From JBFWVD01 sp050246915 (GTDB taxonomy: Bacteria; Actinomycetota; Acidimicrobiia; Acidimicrobiales; Ilumatobacteraceae): 51,702 nt of DNA. Positions within the stretch are counted from its first letter, which is position 1. Each line of letters starts with the position of its first letter. The DNA is taken from contig JBFWVD010000036.1 of NCBI GenBank assembly GCA_050246915.1, forward strand, positions 1-51,702. Reading direction: 5' to 3'. Below, one piece after another: positions 1-7,667 of the stretch. Both the position numbers and the translations under genes were made by a program. The notes beneath the pieces were generated by a model. The model did not search any database. It had not been told where the DNA came from and saw only the letters and a list, made by a program, of their open reading frames with translations.

Positions 1-344
1 GGGCCTTCTACGAGGCGTTCGAGCGTCGCGACTTCGATGCGATGAGCGACGCATGGGAACACAGCGACGCGGTCGTGTGCACCCATCCGGGATGGCGCCC
101 GTTGCACGGATGGGCCCAGGTGGCCGGTAGTTGGATCGCGCTGTTGACCAACTCGCAGCAGTTGCAGTTCATCGTCACCGGCGAGGAGGTCATCTGCGGC
201 GCCGACATGGCCGTCGTGACCTGTGAGGAGAACCTGCTCGACGGGGCGGCCACGGGCACCGTGGCCGCGGTCAATGTGTTCCGTCGCGACGAGGCGGGAC
301 GTTGGCTGTTGGTGTCGCATCACGGCGGAGCGGTCGCGGGCTGA
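1..344 (+). CDS. SnoaL/NTF2-like domain protein, 5' partial
   Basis: This is the end of a gene that begins before the window; the reading frame is open from base 3 and gives 113 visible residues. The pattern is that of the SnoaL/NTF2-like alpha+beta barrel: an N-terminal helix (AFYEAFERRDFDAM) leads into a segment with WEHSDAVVCTHPGW and a G-W-x-x-V-x-x-S-W helix, followed by strands ending near WLLVSHHGG. Proteins of this shape are small ligand-binding barrels or enzymes with varied substrates, so no specific reaction can be assigned. It is not clearly linked to its neighbours; the next gene runs towards it on the other strand. Family call is by fold pattern only. Confidence 0.7.
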   Translation, partial: AFYEAFERRDFDAMSDAWEHSDAVVCTHPGWRPLHGWAQVAGSWIALLTNSQQLQFIVTGEEVICGADMAVVTCEENLLDGAATGTVAAVNVFRRDEAGRWLLVSHHGGAVAG

Positions 345-375
345 GCCGCTCGAGCCGCACACGCTTCGTTGGGAC

Positions 376-1404
376 TCAGCCGTCGTCACCGTCTTCGATG
401 TCGGGTGGGAGGGTCGTCCTGGGGTCGGCGGCCACGCTCGTGGTCGGGACCTCGGCTCCTGGAGCCACGCCGATGACGGTGGTGTCGGTGACCGCCTCGG
501 CATCGGTTGGCGCGGCCTCGGGCAGTGTTCGGGCGGTGAGCACCGGTCCCTCGCCGTCGCACGCTGGATTGGTCCGGTTGGGGTCGCCGTACCCGGCGGC
601 GTCACCGTCAGCGAGCACGCCGCCAGCAGCTGAGATCGTGAAGCTCCCTCGACCGGTGGACGTGGCGAAGCGGAACAGCGTGCCGGCGACGACGTCGGGA
701 GGTGAGAGCACCGGTGTGGGCCGCTGCGGTAGCGCTGAGGGATCGAGGCAACGGCTGATCCACTCCGCACGACGAAGGCTGGGGAACGGGTTGATCCCCA
801 CTCCGTCCGGTCCGGTGATCTCGAAATGCAGATGGGGCACCGAGTGCTCAGCGTTTCCGGAGTTGCCCATCCATGCGATGACCTGCCCGGCGCGGACCGG
901 TGCGCCGACCGTGATCGCGCTGGGCATGTGCCAGCGGGCGAGCAACGCCTCGTCGGCCGCAGAGTCGCTGAGCTCGATGTCGCCAGGGGGGTCGTTGTTG
1001 ACGTGGAGGTACATGTAGGTCCAACCGTCGGCATCGGTGATCGTGACGCCGATGCCATGGGTGCCCTTGTCGTCGTGGATCGCCGTGACGACGCCGTCCA
1101 CGGCGGCGAGCAGCGGCTGCATCTTCACGCCGATGAGATCGTTGCCCTGATGGAGGCGGCTGCACTCGTCGCGGCAGTCGCCGTAGTCATCGGAGTAGGT
1201 GACCGGGCCGAGCACCGGGAAGGCGATCGGGCGCACGATCGGCTCTTGCGGATCCGTCGTCGTGTCCGACCAGGCGGCGCTCGACAACGTGAGTGCTCCC
1301 ATGAGCGCGTCCGCGGCCGCAACACCGATCGTCACGGTCATCCGGACTCGGTTGGGGCCCCGGTCTCGGGGGAGATGATCGTGACGGGGGGCAAGCGACG
1401 GCAT
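376..1404 (-). CDS. M23 family metallopeptidase (LytM domain), secreted
   Basis: A 342-residue exported zinc endopeptidase of the LytM/M23 family, which cuts peptide cross-links in peptidoglycan. The zinc-site motifs are present: H-x-G-x-D at residues 85-89 (HQGND) and H-L-H at 191-193. The N-terminus has basic residues followed by a hydrophobic stretch (about 22-45) ending near SSAAWSD, consistent with a signal peptide or anchor. The domain has a longer than usual insertion between the two motifs, and the last ~120 residues are a Thr/Ala/Pro-rich tail without a recognised domain. The ATG at 1404 is preferred; an in-frame TTG at 1458 would add 18 residues before the signal region. It is transcribed away from the multicopper oxidase and shares the 1405-1742 intergenic region. 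Confidence 0.85.
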   Translation of the reverse strand: MPSLAPRHDHLPRDRGPNRVRMTVTIGVAAADALMGALTLSSAAWSDTTTDPQEPIVRPIAFPVLGPVTYSDDYGDCRDECSRLHQGNDLIGVKMQPLLAAVDGVVTAIHDDKGTHGIGVTITDADGWTYMYLHVNNDPPGDIELSDSAADEALLARWHMPSAITVGAPVRAGQVIAWMGNSGNAEHSVPHLHFEITGPDGVGINPFPSLRRAEWISRCLDPSALPQRPTPVLSPPDVVAGTLFRFATSTGRGSFTISAAGGVLADGDAAGYGDPNRTNPACDGEGPVLTARTLPEAAPTDAEAVTDTTVIGVAPGAEVPTTSVAADPRTTLPPDIEDGDDG

Positions 1405-1742
1405 GATTCCTGCGGTTTCGGGCGCACGACCGGCCGAGGACCGGACCGTAGGGGTCAATCCGCCCAGGCTAAGGACGGCGCGCGCTCTGGGCAGGGGTGG
1501 CGACCCCTCATGGTCGTCAGGTCTGCTGACGGGTGACTGTCAGGTCGCCGGCGACACACCGTCGACCGGGTCGCACATCTGTCGAGCCGATGGGCCCGTG
1601 CTCGAGTCGTGATGAATACTGTGACCTGGGGTGATGTCGCTTTCCGGGATCGTCGTGGCTGAACGGCCCGGGGGGTATGGGACGTTCGGCCCCGACGCCA
1701 CCATCGGATTTCTCTGCCGGTTCGGGAACCAGACCGTCGACC
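1405..1742. other. Divergent intergenic region, no gene seen
   Basis: This 338-base stretch separates the divergent M23 peptidase and multicopper oxidase genes. I see no credible coding sequence. Its one recognisable element is the DevR-box-like site at 1676-1695 near the oxidase start. Confidence 0.5.
1676..1695 (+). promoter_or_regulatory. Candidate DevR (DosR) box before the multicopper oxidase
   Basis: The known mycobacterial DevR/DosR palindrome is TTSGGGACTWWAGTCCCSAA. The site here reads tatGGGACgTTcGgCCCcGA: it keeps GGGAC, the TT centre, G-x-CCC and the flanking C-G/A. It ends 47 bases before the ATG at 1743, a usual distance for a DevR-activated promoter. A DevR-like regulator is encoded 1.6 kb away. 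It overlaps an ATG at 1677 that would otherwise extend the oxidase, and so argues against that start. Confidence 0.5.
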
Positions 1743-3119
1743 ATGACGACCATGGAATCCTCCGAAAGAAGCGCGGTCGGCCTACTGGCCCTTGCGATAT
1801 CCGTCCTCGCCCTGATCCTCGCCGGAATCGGCGTCGCCGTGGCCAACAACGACAGCGGCGGATCCGGTGGCAGCGGCTCGAGCGGATCCGCCTCCGCGGC
1901 CCCTCCGTCGGAGATCACCTTGAAGGAGTTCTCCATCGGCGGCACCATGCAGGTGTCCACCGGCGGCAAGCTCCGCGTCACCAACGCCGGCTCGATGGAG
2001 CACAACCTCGCCATCAAGGGCACGAGCCTCACGACCCCCAACCTCGCCCCGTCCGGTGAGGCGGCGTTGCTGGACGTGTCGAGCCTCATTCCAGGCGCGT
2101 ACGACGTGTACTGCACCATCCCGGGCCACGAGGCCTCTGGCATGAAGGCCCAACTCGTAGTGGGTCCCGCACCCGATTCCTCGGCCACGGCGACCACGTT
2201 GAACGATGGCAGTCAGCCGGTGCTCGACCCGGAGAAGATGGACCTCCTCATGGAGCAGGTCGCTCTGAGCTTCCCGGCCAAGACCAAGGGCATCGGTGGC
2301 GACGACGCGCCGCTCGAGCCCAAGATCCTCGCTGATGGGACCAAGGAGTTCACCCTCACCGCTGAGATCGTCGACTGGGAAGTCGAGCCGGGCAAGATCG
2401 TGAAGGCCTGGACGTACAACGGTGTGGTGCCCGGCCCGACGATCCGCGCAGACGTCGGCGACAAGATCCGCGTGGTGCTCATCAACAAGCTGCCCGAATC
2501 GACCTCGTTACACCTCCACGGAATCCGGGTCCCCAACAAGTTCGACGGCGTGGATCCCTTCACCCAGCCGGCGCAGAAGCCAGGCACGTCCTTCGTCTAC
2601 GAGTGGACCGCATTGGAGCCGGCTGTCGGTATGTACCACAGCCATCACGACGCACAGATCCAGATCCCCAACGGCATGGCCGGTGCGTTCATCATCGGTG
2701 ACTACACCAAGATGATCCCGTCATCGCTCGGCAAGGTGAACATCACCCAAGAGGTGACCATGGTGCTCAACGACGCCGGCACCATCGGCCTCAGCCTGAA
2801 CGGCAAGAGCTTCCCGGCCACCAAGCCGTACACGCTCAAGGTGGGTGAGTCGATGTTGGTCCACTACTACAACGAGGGCCTCACCGGACACCCGATGCAC
2901 CTCCACCAGCCCAAGGGGTACGTGGTGGCCAAGGACGGTGTTCCACTCGAGGTCGCGCAACCGCAGGACACCATCTTCATCACCCCGGGTGAGCGGTACT
3001 CGGTGCTCTACACCGCCACCGACCCCGGTGTTTGGGCCTGGCACTGTCACATCCTGAACCACGCCGAGACGCCCGAAGGCATGCGCTACATGGTGACCGC
3101 CATGATCGTCACCCAGTGA
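1743..3119 (+). CDS. Multicopper oxidase with extra N-terminal cupredoxin domain
   Basis: A 458-residue membrane-anchored copper enzyme. Residues ~11-33 form a single N-terminal transmembrane or signal segment, followed by a Gly/Ser linker. Next is a plastocyanin-like domain with type 1 copper ligands (EHNLAI, then YCTIPGHEASGM near residue 122). Then come two multicopper oxidase domains with the complete set of ligand motifs: HLHG (~256), HSHHD (~298), HPMHLH (~383) and HCHILNHAETPEGM (~433). These supply a type 1 site and a trinuclear site as in two-domain laccases and related nitrite-reductase-like proteins. The extra cupredoxin could be a built-in electron donor; this is inference. The substrate cannot be read from the sequence. 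The ATG at 1743 is preferred over 1677, which lies inside a DevR-like box; an ATG at 1752 is also possible. Confidence 0.88.
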   Translation: MTTMESSERSAVGLLALAISVLALILAGIGVAVANNDSGGSGGSGSSGSASAAPPSEITLKEFSIGGTMQVSTGGKLRVTNAGSMEHNLAIKGTSLTTPNLAPSGEAALLDVSSLIPGAYDVYCTIPGHEASGMKAQLVVGPAPDSSATATTLNDGSQPVLDPEKMDLLMEQVALSFPAKTKGIGGDDAPLEPKILADGTKEFTLTAEIVDWEVEPGKIVKAWTYNGVVPGPTIRADVGDKIRVVLINKLPESTSLHLHGIRVPNKFDGVDPFTQPAQKPGTSFVYEWTALEPAVGMYHSHHDAQIQIPNGMAGAFIIGDYTKMIPSSLGKVNITQEVTMVLNDAGTIGLSLNGKSFPATKPYTLKVGESMLVHYYNEGLTGHPMHLHQPKGYVVAKDGVPLEVAQPQDTIFITPGERYSVLYTATDPGVWAWHCHILNHAETPEGMRYMVTAMIVTQ

Positions 3120-3161
3120 GGCAACCGGTGTTCATCAGCATCGGGGGAACTCCGAGCTGAC

Positions 3162-3210
3162 AACGACGATGACCCGCCCCGGGAAACCGGAGGCGGGTCA
3201 TCGTCGTTTT
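3162..3210 (+). terminator. Rho-independent terminator after the multicopper oxidase
   Basis: A perfect 17-bp stem (3162-3178 pairing with 3192-3208) with a 13-base loop is followed by a T run, starting 43 bases after the stop codon. It lies between convergent genes and may also slow transcription arriving from devR, although the T run favours the plus strand. Confidence 0.9.
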
Positions 3211-3286
3211 GCCGCGCGTATCGAGCAGTCGTTGTCCGGGTGTCAACCTGACTTGCGTGAGTTGCGAGAGCGCTCGACTCGCTCGC

Positions 3287-3952
3287 TCAGTTCTGATGGC
3301 CGCGGTCGCGCTCCATGCGCAACTTCGTGGCGAACACCGCAGCCTCGGTGCGGCGCTGCATGCCGAGCTTGGTCAGCAGGTTGGACACGTAGTTCTTCAC
3401 GGTCTTCTCGGCCAGGTACAGCTGCTCGCCGATCTGCCGGTTGGTCTTTCCCTCGGCGATGAGGTCGAGGATCTTGCGCTCCTGGTCGGTGAGCCGGCCG
3501 AGACGTTCGTCCTCGGGCTCCGGTGCGCGAAGGCGATCGAACACTGCGGCGGTCATGTGGGGATCGAGCAGCGACCCGCCAGACGCCACGGTGCGCACCG
3601 CGTTGACGAGATCGTTGCCGCGGATCTGCTTGAGGACGTACCCGGCGGCGCCGGCGATGATCGCATCGACCATGGCTTCGTCATCGGTGAACGACGTGAG
3701 CATCAAACAGGCGATCGACGGCTGTTTGGATCGGATGTCGCGGCACACCTCGACGCCGTTGCCGTCGGGCAGACGCACGTCGAGGACCGCCACATCGGGC
3801 TTGAGCGCGGGGATGCGCGCCAGTGCGTCGGCGGCAGTCGATGCTTCGCCGATGACGACGATGTCGCCGTCGGCGGTGAGGAGGTCCCGCACTCCGCGCC
3901 GGACGACCTCGTGGTCGTCGAGCAGGAACACGGTGATGGCACGATCGGGCAT
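3287..3952 (-). CDS. devR: DevR/DosR-type response regulator (NarL family)
   Basis: A 221-residue NarL/LuxR-type regulator very close to mycobacterial DevR (DosR), the activator of the hypoxia/NO dormancy regulon. The receiver domain has the acidic pair in LLDDHEVVRRG, the phospho-acceptor Asp58 in VLDVRLPDGNG, the LTSFTDDEAM segment and the conserved Lys in YVLKQIRG. The C-terminal helix-turn-helix includes AEKTVKNYVSNLLTKLGM, almost identical to the DNA-reading helix of DevR. The ATG at 3952 has GGAG six bases upstream and is preferred over a GTG at 3991. Its likely partner is the DevS-like kinase at 4930-5928 on the same strand, with one gene of unknown function between them. Candidate DevR boxes at 1676, 4810 and 4832 suggest local targets. 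Confidence 0.9.
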   Translation of the reverse strand: MPDRAITVFLLDDHEVVRRGVRDLLTADGDIVVIGEASTAADALARIPALKPDVAVLDVRLPDGNGVEVCRDIRSKQPSIACLMLTSFTDDEAMVDAIIAGAAGYVLKQIRGNDLVNAVRTVASGGSLLDPHMTAAVFDRLRAPEPEDERLGRLTDQERKILDLIAEGKTNRQIGEQLYLAEKTVKNYVSNLLTKLGMQRRTEAAVFATKLRMERDRGHQN

Positions 3953-4069
3953 GGCACGCTCCAAGAACGAACGGTCAGGGGCCAGTATCACACGCGGGTC
4001 GCCGTGCCACCGTGAACGAGTGGACAGGTGCCCAGGTCAACGGCAGTGGCAAACGCACCAACTCCGTCG

Positions 4070-4705
4070 TCAGGCGAGCAGTTGGTGCAGTTCGGGCTGG
4101 CTCGGCAGGGCCCCGGTGACCGTGATGTCGATCTGGGCGGCGTCGGGGTCGAAGACCCGCACGGCCCGCGCCGCTCGGTCGGCGATCGCCGATTGATAGC
4201 GCGCCGCTGCGTCGCTGGGTACCTGCACCTCGACCAGCAGCCGACGGCCGTGACGATGCACGAGGGCGACGACCTGCTCGCCGGGGATGAGGGCCAGCTG
4301 GGGCATGGCCCACAGGGACCGTCGGATCGCAGTCTCGTGACCGCTCTGGCGGCCGTTTGCCACCGCTTCACACGCCCCGGCGATGTCGGCCGAAGCGATC
4401 CTCACGGCCAACGTCCCGAGCGGGGTGACCGGTGCTTCGGTCACCACGGCCACCGGCACCCGACGGCGCAGGGCGCACAACAGGCCATGTTCCTGGGCGG
4501 TGAGATCGGGCTCGGACTCCCGCACGGCAACGGCCACGTCGAGCGCGCCCGCGTCGAGCGGGCACGTCTGCTGGGTCGCCAGACCGACGCACAGGCCCCC
4601 GTGGCCGCCTTCGTGGCAACGCACGACCTCGTGGCCAGCCCCCGTGAGTTGGCGAGCCACTGCAGCACCGGCACCGGGTACGTCTTCGGTGACCATGATG
4701 CGCAT
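4070..4705 (-). CDS. Protein of unknown function, putative DevR target
   Basis: A 211-residue soluble protein that I do not recognise. The N-terminus (MRIMVTEDVPGAGAAVARQL) resembles the start of a Rossmann-like alpha/beta fold, but without a complete nucleotide-binding signature. No membrane segment or signal peptide is visible. The C-terminal half (about 140-211) looks like a separate alpha/beta domain. The ATG at 4705 has a near-perfect Shine-Dalgarno (AGGAGGA) and clearly marks the start, even though the frame stays open upstream. It lies between the kinase and devR genes on the same strand, 117 bases before devR. Two DevR-like boxes lie about 105-140 bases upstream, so a role in the hypoxia or redox response is inferred from context only. 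Confidence 0.7.
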   Translation of the reverse strand: MRIMVTEDVPGAGAAVARQLTGAGHEVVRCHEGGHGGLCVGLATQQTCPLDAGALDVAVAVRESEPDLTAQEHGLLCALRRRVPVAVVTEAPVTPLGTLAVRIASADIAGACEAVANGRQSGHETAIRRSLWAMPQLALIPGEQVVALVHRHGRRLLVEVQVPSDAAARYQSAIADRAARAVRVFDPDAAQIDITVTGALPSQPELHQLLA

Positions 4706-4809
4706 GGCTGTCCTCCTCTCTGGCGTGCTCCCTGGCACCGAACGGCCCCAGCGCTGGTGTGTCCACAAGCGTTCTGGTGAGGATGACCGGCCGAGGCGGT
4801 GACCAGGCA

Positions 4810-4823
4810 GGGTAGGCAGTCCC
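4810..4823 (-). promoter_or_regulatory. Candidate secondary DevR box
   Basis: The site GGGtagGCAGTCCC followed by C keeps one full half-site (AGTCCC) and the GGG of the other relative to the DevR consensus. Its centre is 22 bp from that of the stronger box at 4832-4845. Paired boxes about two helical turns apart are typical of strongly DevR-regulated promoters. Confidence 0.4.
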
Positions 4824-4831
4824 CATGGCCC

Positions 4832-4845
4832 GGGACTTTCGGCCC
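4832..4845 (-). promoter_or_regulatory. Candidate primary DevR box
   Basis: GGGACTTTCGGCCC matches the core of the DevR/DosR palindrome (GGGACTWWAGTCCC) except at two positions of the second half-site. It lies 127 bases upstream of the ATG at 4705, between the sensor kinase and the unknown gene of the devR cluster. Confidence 0.5.
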
Positions 4846-4932
4846 GCACCGCTGCGATCAGGCCGCAGCAATCAGCACCGCTGCGATCAGGCCGCAGCAA
4901 TCAGCACCGCTGCGATCAGGCCGCAGCAATCA
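4846..4932. repeat. Three perfect tandem 29-bp repeats, each able to form a hairpin
   Basis: Three identical head-to-tail 29-bp units occupy 4846-4874, 4875-4903 and 4904-4932. Each contains the arms GCTGCG and CGCAGC separated by seven bases, so three small hairpins can form in series. The last unit ends exactly at the stop codon of the DevS-like kinase, and the first adjoins the DevR box at 4832. There are no spacers, so it is not a CRISPR array. Possible roles are termination after the kinase or a cis element of the downstream promoter. Confidence 0.9.
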
Positions 4933-5928
4933 TCGCGGTACCGACCAGATGACCTGGGTGCCGGTGGACTTTCCCGAGGAGATGGTGCAGTGGCCACCGA
5001 GTCGCAGGGCTCGCGTGCGCAGGTTCACCAGACCTCGGCCGGCCGGCGCACCTTCGGCGATCCCGACGCCATCGTCAGCAACCACCATCGTGACCTCCGA
5101 GTCGATGGTGACGACGATGGAGACCGACTTGGCCTGAGCGTGCTTGACCGCGTTGGTGAGCGCCTCGCGCAGCGATGGGAGCAGCTCGCGCCGGATCCGA
5201 TCGGGGACCGGGACTTCGAGGCCGGTGAGCTCGACGGTGGGAGCGGTGGCCATCGATCCGGTGGCTTCGTCGATGAGCACCTTGAGCTCGCTCTCGAGGT
5301 CGGTGTTGTGACCCTCACGATTGAGGCGGAAGATGGCGCTTCGGAGATCCCGGATGGTGGCGTCGAGATCGTCGACGACCCGCAGGACCCGCTCGTGGAG
5401 CTTGTCGGTCGGGAGGTCGATGGCTGATTGCAGCGTGAGCCCGGCCGCGAAGATGCGTTGGATGACGGTGTCGTGCAGATCTTGCGCGATCCGGGTCCGT
5501 TCCTCGGCCACCACGAGCGATTCGTGGGCGGCGCGTAGATCGGCCTCTGCCTCGGTTCGCTCGGTCACGTCGCGGACCGACGCGATCACGACGCGCCCGT
5601 CGGGCGTGAGCGGGCTGAGGCTCACCTCCACCGGGAACGATGTGCCGTCGACCCGAGATGCGAGCAGCTGGAGTCCGACTCCCATGGAGCGATCATGAGG
5701 ATGTTCTTGGAAGGCGTTGCGATGGCGCACGTGCTGGGCCCGCACTGCCTCGGGCACGAGCCGCTCGACCGGCGACCCGAGGAGATCGCTGCGAGCGCAC
5801 CCGACCATCTCGGCGATGCGACGGTTCGCGTAGACGATGATGCCCGAGCCATCGACGAGGATCGTGCCGTCGGGCGCCGCGTCCAAGATGGCCGTGACGT
5901 CGAGACCCGATGTGGTGATCTGGTCCAT
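4930..5928 (-). CDS. DevS-like PAS sensor histidine kinase (HisKA_3 type)
   Basis: A 332-residue soluble sensor kinase. A PAS domain covers about residues 12-125 (DAAPDGTILVDGSG... ASVRDVTERTEAE). The dimerisation segment follows with the phospho-acceptor His near 152 in AQDLHDTVIQRIFAAG. A HATPase domain has an N-box (LREALTNAVKHA) and a G-box (VADDGVGI). The kinase core resembles mycobacterial DevS/DosT, but those have GAF heme domains, whereas here a single PAS domain is present; whether it binds heme or flavin cannot be told. The ATG at 5928, seven bases after a GGAGG, is chosen over the adjacent GTG at 5931. It most likely phosphorylates the DevR-like regulator. It lies 56 bases after an acyl-CoA ligase gene on the same strand and may be co-transcribed with it. 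Confidence 0.88.
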   Translation of the reverse strand: MDQITTSGLDVTAILDAAPDGTILVDGSGIIVYANRRIAEMVGCARSDLLGSPVERLVPEAVRAQHVRHRNAFQEHPHDRSMGVGLQLLASRVDGTSFPVEVSLSPLTPDGRVVIASVRDVTERTEAEADLRAAHESLVVAEERTRIAQDLHDTVIQRIFAAGLTLQSAIDLPTDKLHERVLRVVDDLDATIRDLRSAIFRLNREGHNTDLESELKVLIDEATGSMATAPTVELTGLEVPVPDRIRRELLPSLREALTNAVKHAQAKSVSIVVTIDSEVTMVVADDGVGIAEGAPAGRGLVNLRTRALRLGGHCTISSGKSTGTQVIWSVPR

Positions 5929-5984
5929 CACGTGACCTCCCTGCCGTCAGGCTACGCCGAGCGGCGCGCCGGAGCGCTATGCGC

Positions 5985-7616
5985 TCACAGAGCGATGCCC
6001 AGCTGCTCTGCGGCGTAGGTGCGCAGCCGCTTGTAGTCCACCTTCGCATTGGGGGCGCGGCCGATCGTGCCGATGGCCACGACCTGGCGCGGTGCTTTGA
6101 AGTGGGCGATGTGGGTCTTGACGTGATCGCGCAGGGCGGCCGCATCGAGTGTCGCGCCGGGCATGAGCTCGACGACGGCGGTGACGCTTTCGCCGAAGCG
6201 ATCGTCGGGTACCCCGACGACGACCGCATCGTGAACGGTGTCGTGCAGCTTCAGCACCTCTTCGACCTCCTCGGGGAAGACCTTCTCGCCGCCGGTGTTG
6301 ATGCACTGGCTGCCGCGTCCCAACAACACGATGGACCCGTCGGCCTCGACCGTGGCGAAGTCGCCGGGAAGCGCGTAGCGCACGCCATCGAAGACCGGGA
6401 ACGTCTGCGCCGACTTGGCCGGGTCCTTGTAGTAGCCGATCGGGGTCAACGCCCGGATGCCGACGCGACCGATCTCGCCCGAACCCGCCTCGACCAGCCG
6501 GCCGTCATCGGTGATGACAACAGCATGATCTCCCAGGGCGAAGGATGCGGTCTTGGTGCTTCCCTGCGCGGTGGTCATCGTCGAGGCCATGCCCACCGCC
6601 TCGGATGAACCGAGCGAGTCGAACAGCACCATGGCGGGGTTGTGACGCAACAACGCTTGCTTGACCCCTTCGCTCCACATGACGCCGGACGACAACATCA
6701 TCAGCACCGATGACAGGTCGTAGGTGCCGTCGCCGTGATGGGCGTCCAACTCGGCGAGGACCGGCTTGGTCATCGTGTCACCGATGATCACCACCACGTT
6801 GACCCGGTGTGTCGTGATGAGACGACACACATCGGCCGCGTCGAGCGAGCGACGATCGCTCAGTACGACGTGTGCGCCGCTCGACATCTGTGTGAGCGAC
6901 ATGAGCTGACCGGTGCCATGCATGAGCGGCGGCACCACGAGCATGGTCGGGCCCACCCCCGTTTCGAGCAGTCGTGCTCGCATGCCGGCCATGTCGTCGG
7001 GAAGCATCGACAACGCCGAGTTCATCGACGCGCGGATGATGGTGTCCTGCTCCCACATGGTTCCCTTCGGCATCCCGGTGGTGCCGCCGGTGTAGAGGAA
7101 CCACAGATCGCGACCGCTCCGACCGCTGGGATGGCGCACGGGTCGCATCGCGTCATCGATCACTCGTGACGCCAGCGATTCATATGGCACTGCCCACGGT
7201 GGGCAGGTGCCGGACCCATCATCGACCCACAGCCACGTGCGCACACCTGGGAGCCGATCGCGGATGCGCTCGACGTTGTCGCAGAAGCATCCGTGGAACA
7301 CCACGGCGACGGCGTCACAGTTGTCCCACAGATACAGCAACTCGTCGTCGCTGTAGCGATAGTTGGTGTTGACCGGTGCCAGGGATGCCTTGAAGCAGGC
7401 GAACACGGACTCGAGATACTCCGGGCAGTTGTGCAGGTACTGCGCGACCTTGTCCTGGTGCCCGGCGCCGCGCTCGAGCAGCGCATGGGCGAGCGCGTCA
7501 GCGCGAGCGTCGAGCTGATGCCAGGTGATCGTGCGATCGCCTTGGGTGATGGCCGGTGCGTCGGGCTGCACCTGGGCGACGAGCTCCCAGAAGTCGGCGA
7601 AGTTCCATTCGGTCAT
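5985..7616 (-). CDS. Fatty-acid/steroid-type acyl-CoA synthetase (FadD family), copy 1
   Basis: A 543-residue AMP-forming ligase that activates a carboxylic acid to its CoA thioester through an acyl-adenylate. The signature P-loop YTGGTTGMPKGTMW is intact, as are the hinge and A8 region (LLGRGSQCINTGGEKVFPEE) and the near-C-terminal catalytic lysine (APNAKVDYKR). The overall pattern is closest to the FadD19-like branch of actinobacterial acyl-CoA synthetases, which act on lipids and sterol side chains, but the substrate cannot be set from sequence. The ATG at 7616 has a purine-rich AGGGGGA upstream. A paralogue lies immediately upstream with a 41-base gap, so the two probably form an operon that may run into the kinase gene. 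Confidence 0.9.
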   Translation of the reverse strand: MTEWNFADFWELVAQVQPDAPAITQGDRTITWHQLDARADALAHALLERGAGHQDKVAQYLHNCPEYLESVFACFKASLAPVNTNYRYSDDELLYLWDNCDAVAVVFHGCFCDNVERIRDRLPGVRTWLWVDDGSGTCPPWAVPYESLASRVIDDAMRPVRHPSGRSGRDLWFLYTGGTTGMPKGTMWEQDTIIRASMNSALSMLPDDMAGMRARLLETGVGPTMLVVPPLMHGTGQLMSLTQMSSGAHVVLSDRRSLDAADVCRLITTHRVNVVVIIGDTMTKPVLAELDAHHGDGTYDLSSVLMMLSSGVMWSEGVKQALLRHNPAMVLFDSLGSSEAVGMASTMTTAQGSTKTASFALGDHAVVITDDGRLVEAGSGEIGRVGIRALTPIGYYKDPAKSAQTFPVFDGVRYALPGDFATVEADGSIVLLGRGSQCINTGGEKVFPEEVEEVLKLHDTVHDAVVVGVPDDRFGESVTAVVELMPGATLDAAALRDHVKTHIAHFKAPRQVVAIGTIGRAPNAKVDYKRLRTYAAEQLGIAL

Positions 7617-7645
7617 CGATGTTCCCCCTGCGATCGGCGCGCCGT

Positions 7646-7667
7646 GCTCAGCTCAGCTCAGCTCAGC
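7646..7667. repeat. Five-base tandem repeat (GCTCA)4 across a stop codon
   Basis: Four perfect GCTCA units plus a partial unit span the last codons and stop of the second acyl-CoA ligase (stop at 7658-7660). Gain or loss of one unit would shift the frame only in the last residues. Confidence 0.85.

Noticed and set aside
376..1018. Plus-strand frames over the M23 peptidase
   Set aside because: They lack any domain and oppose a gene with complete zinc motifs.
1677..1742. Upstream start for the multicopper oxidase
   Set aside because: The ATG at 1677 falls within the DevR-like box, and the added residues are not part of the membrane anchor.
4846..4932. Possible CRISPR array
   Set aside because: The three 29-bp units are directly adjacent with no spacers and no cas genes nearby; they are a minisatellite or hairpin array.
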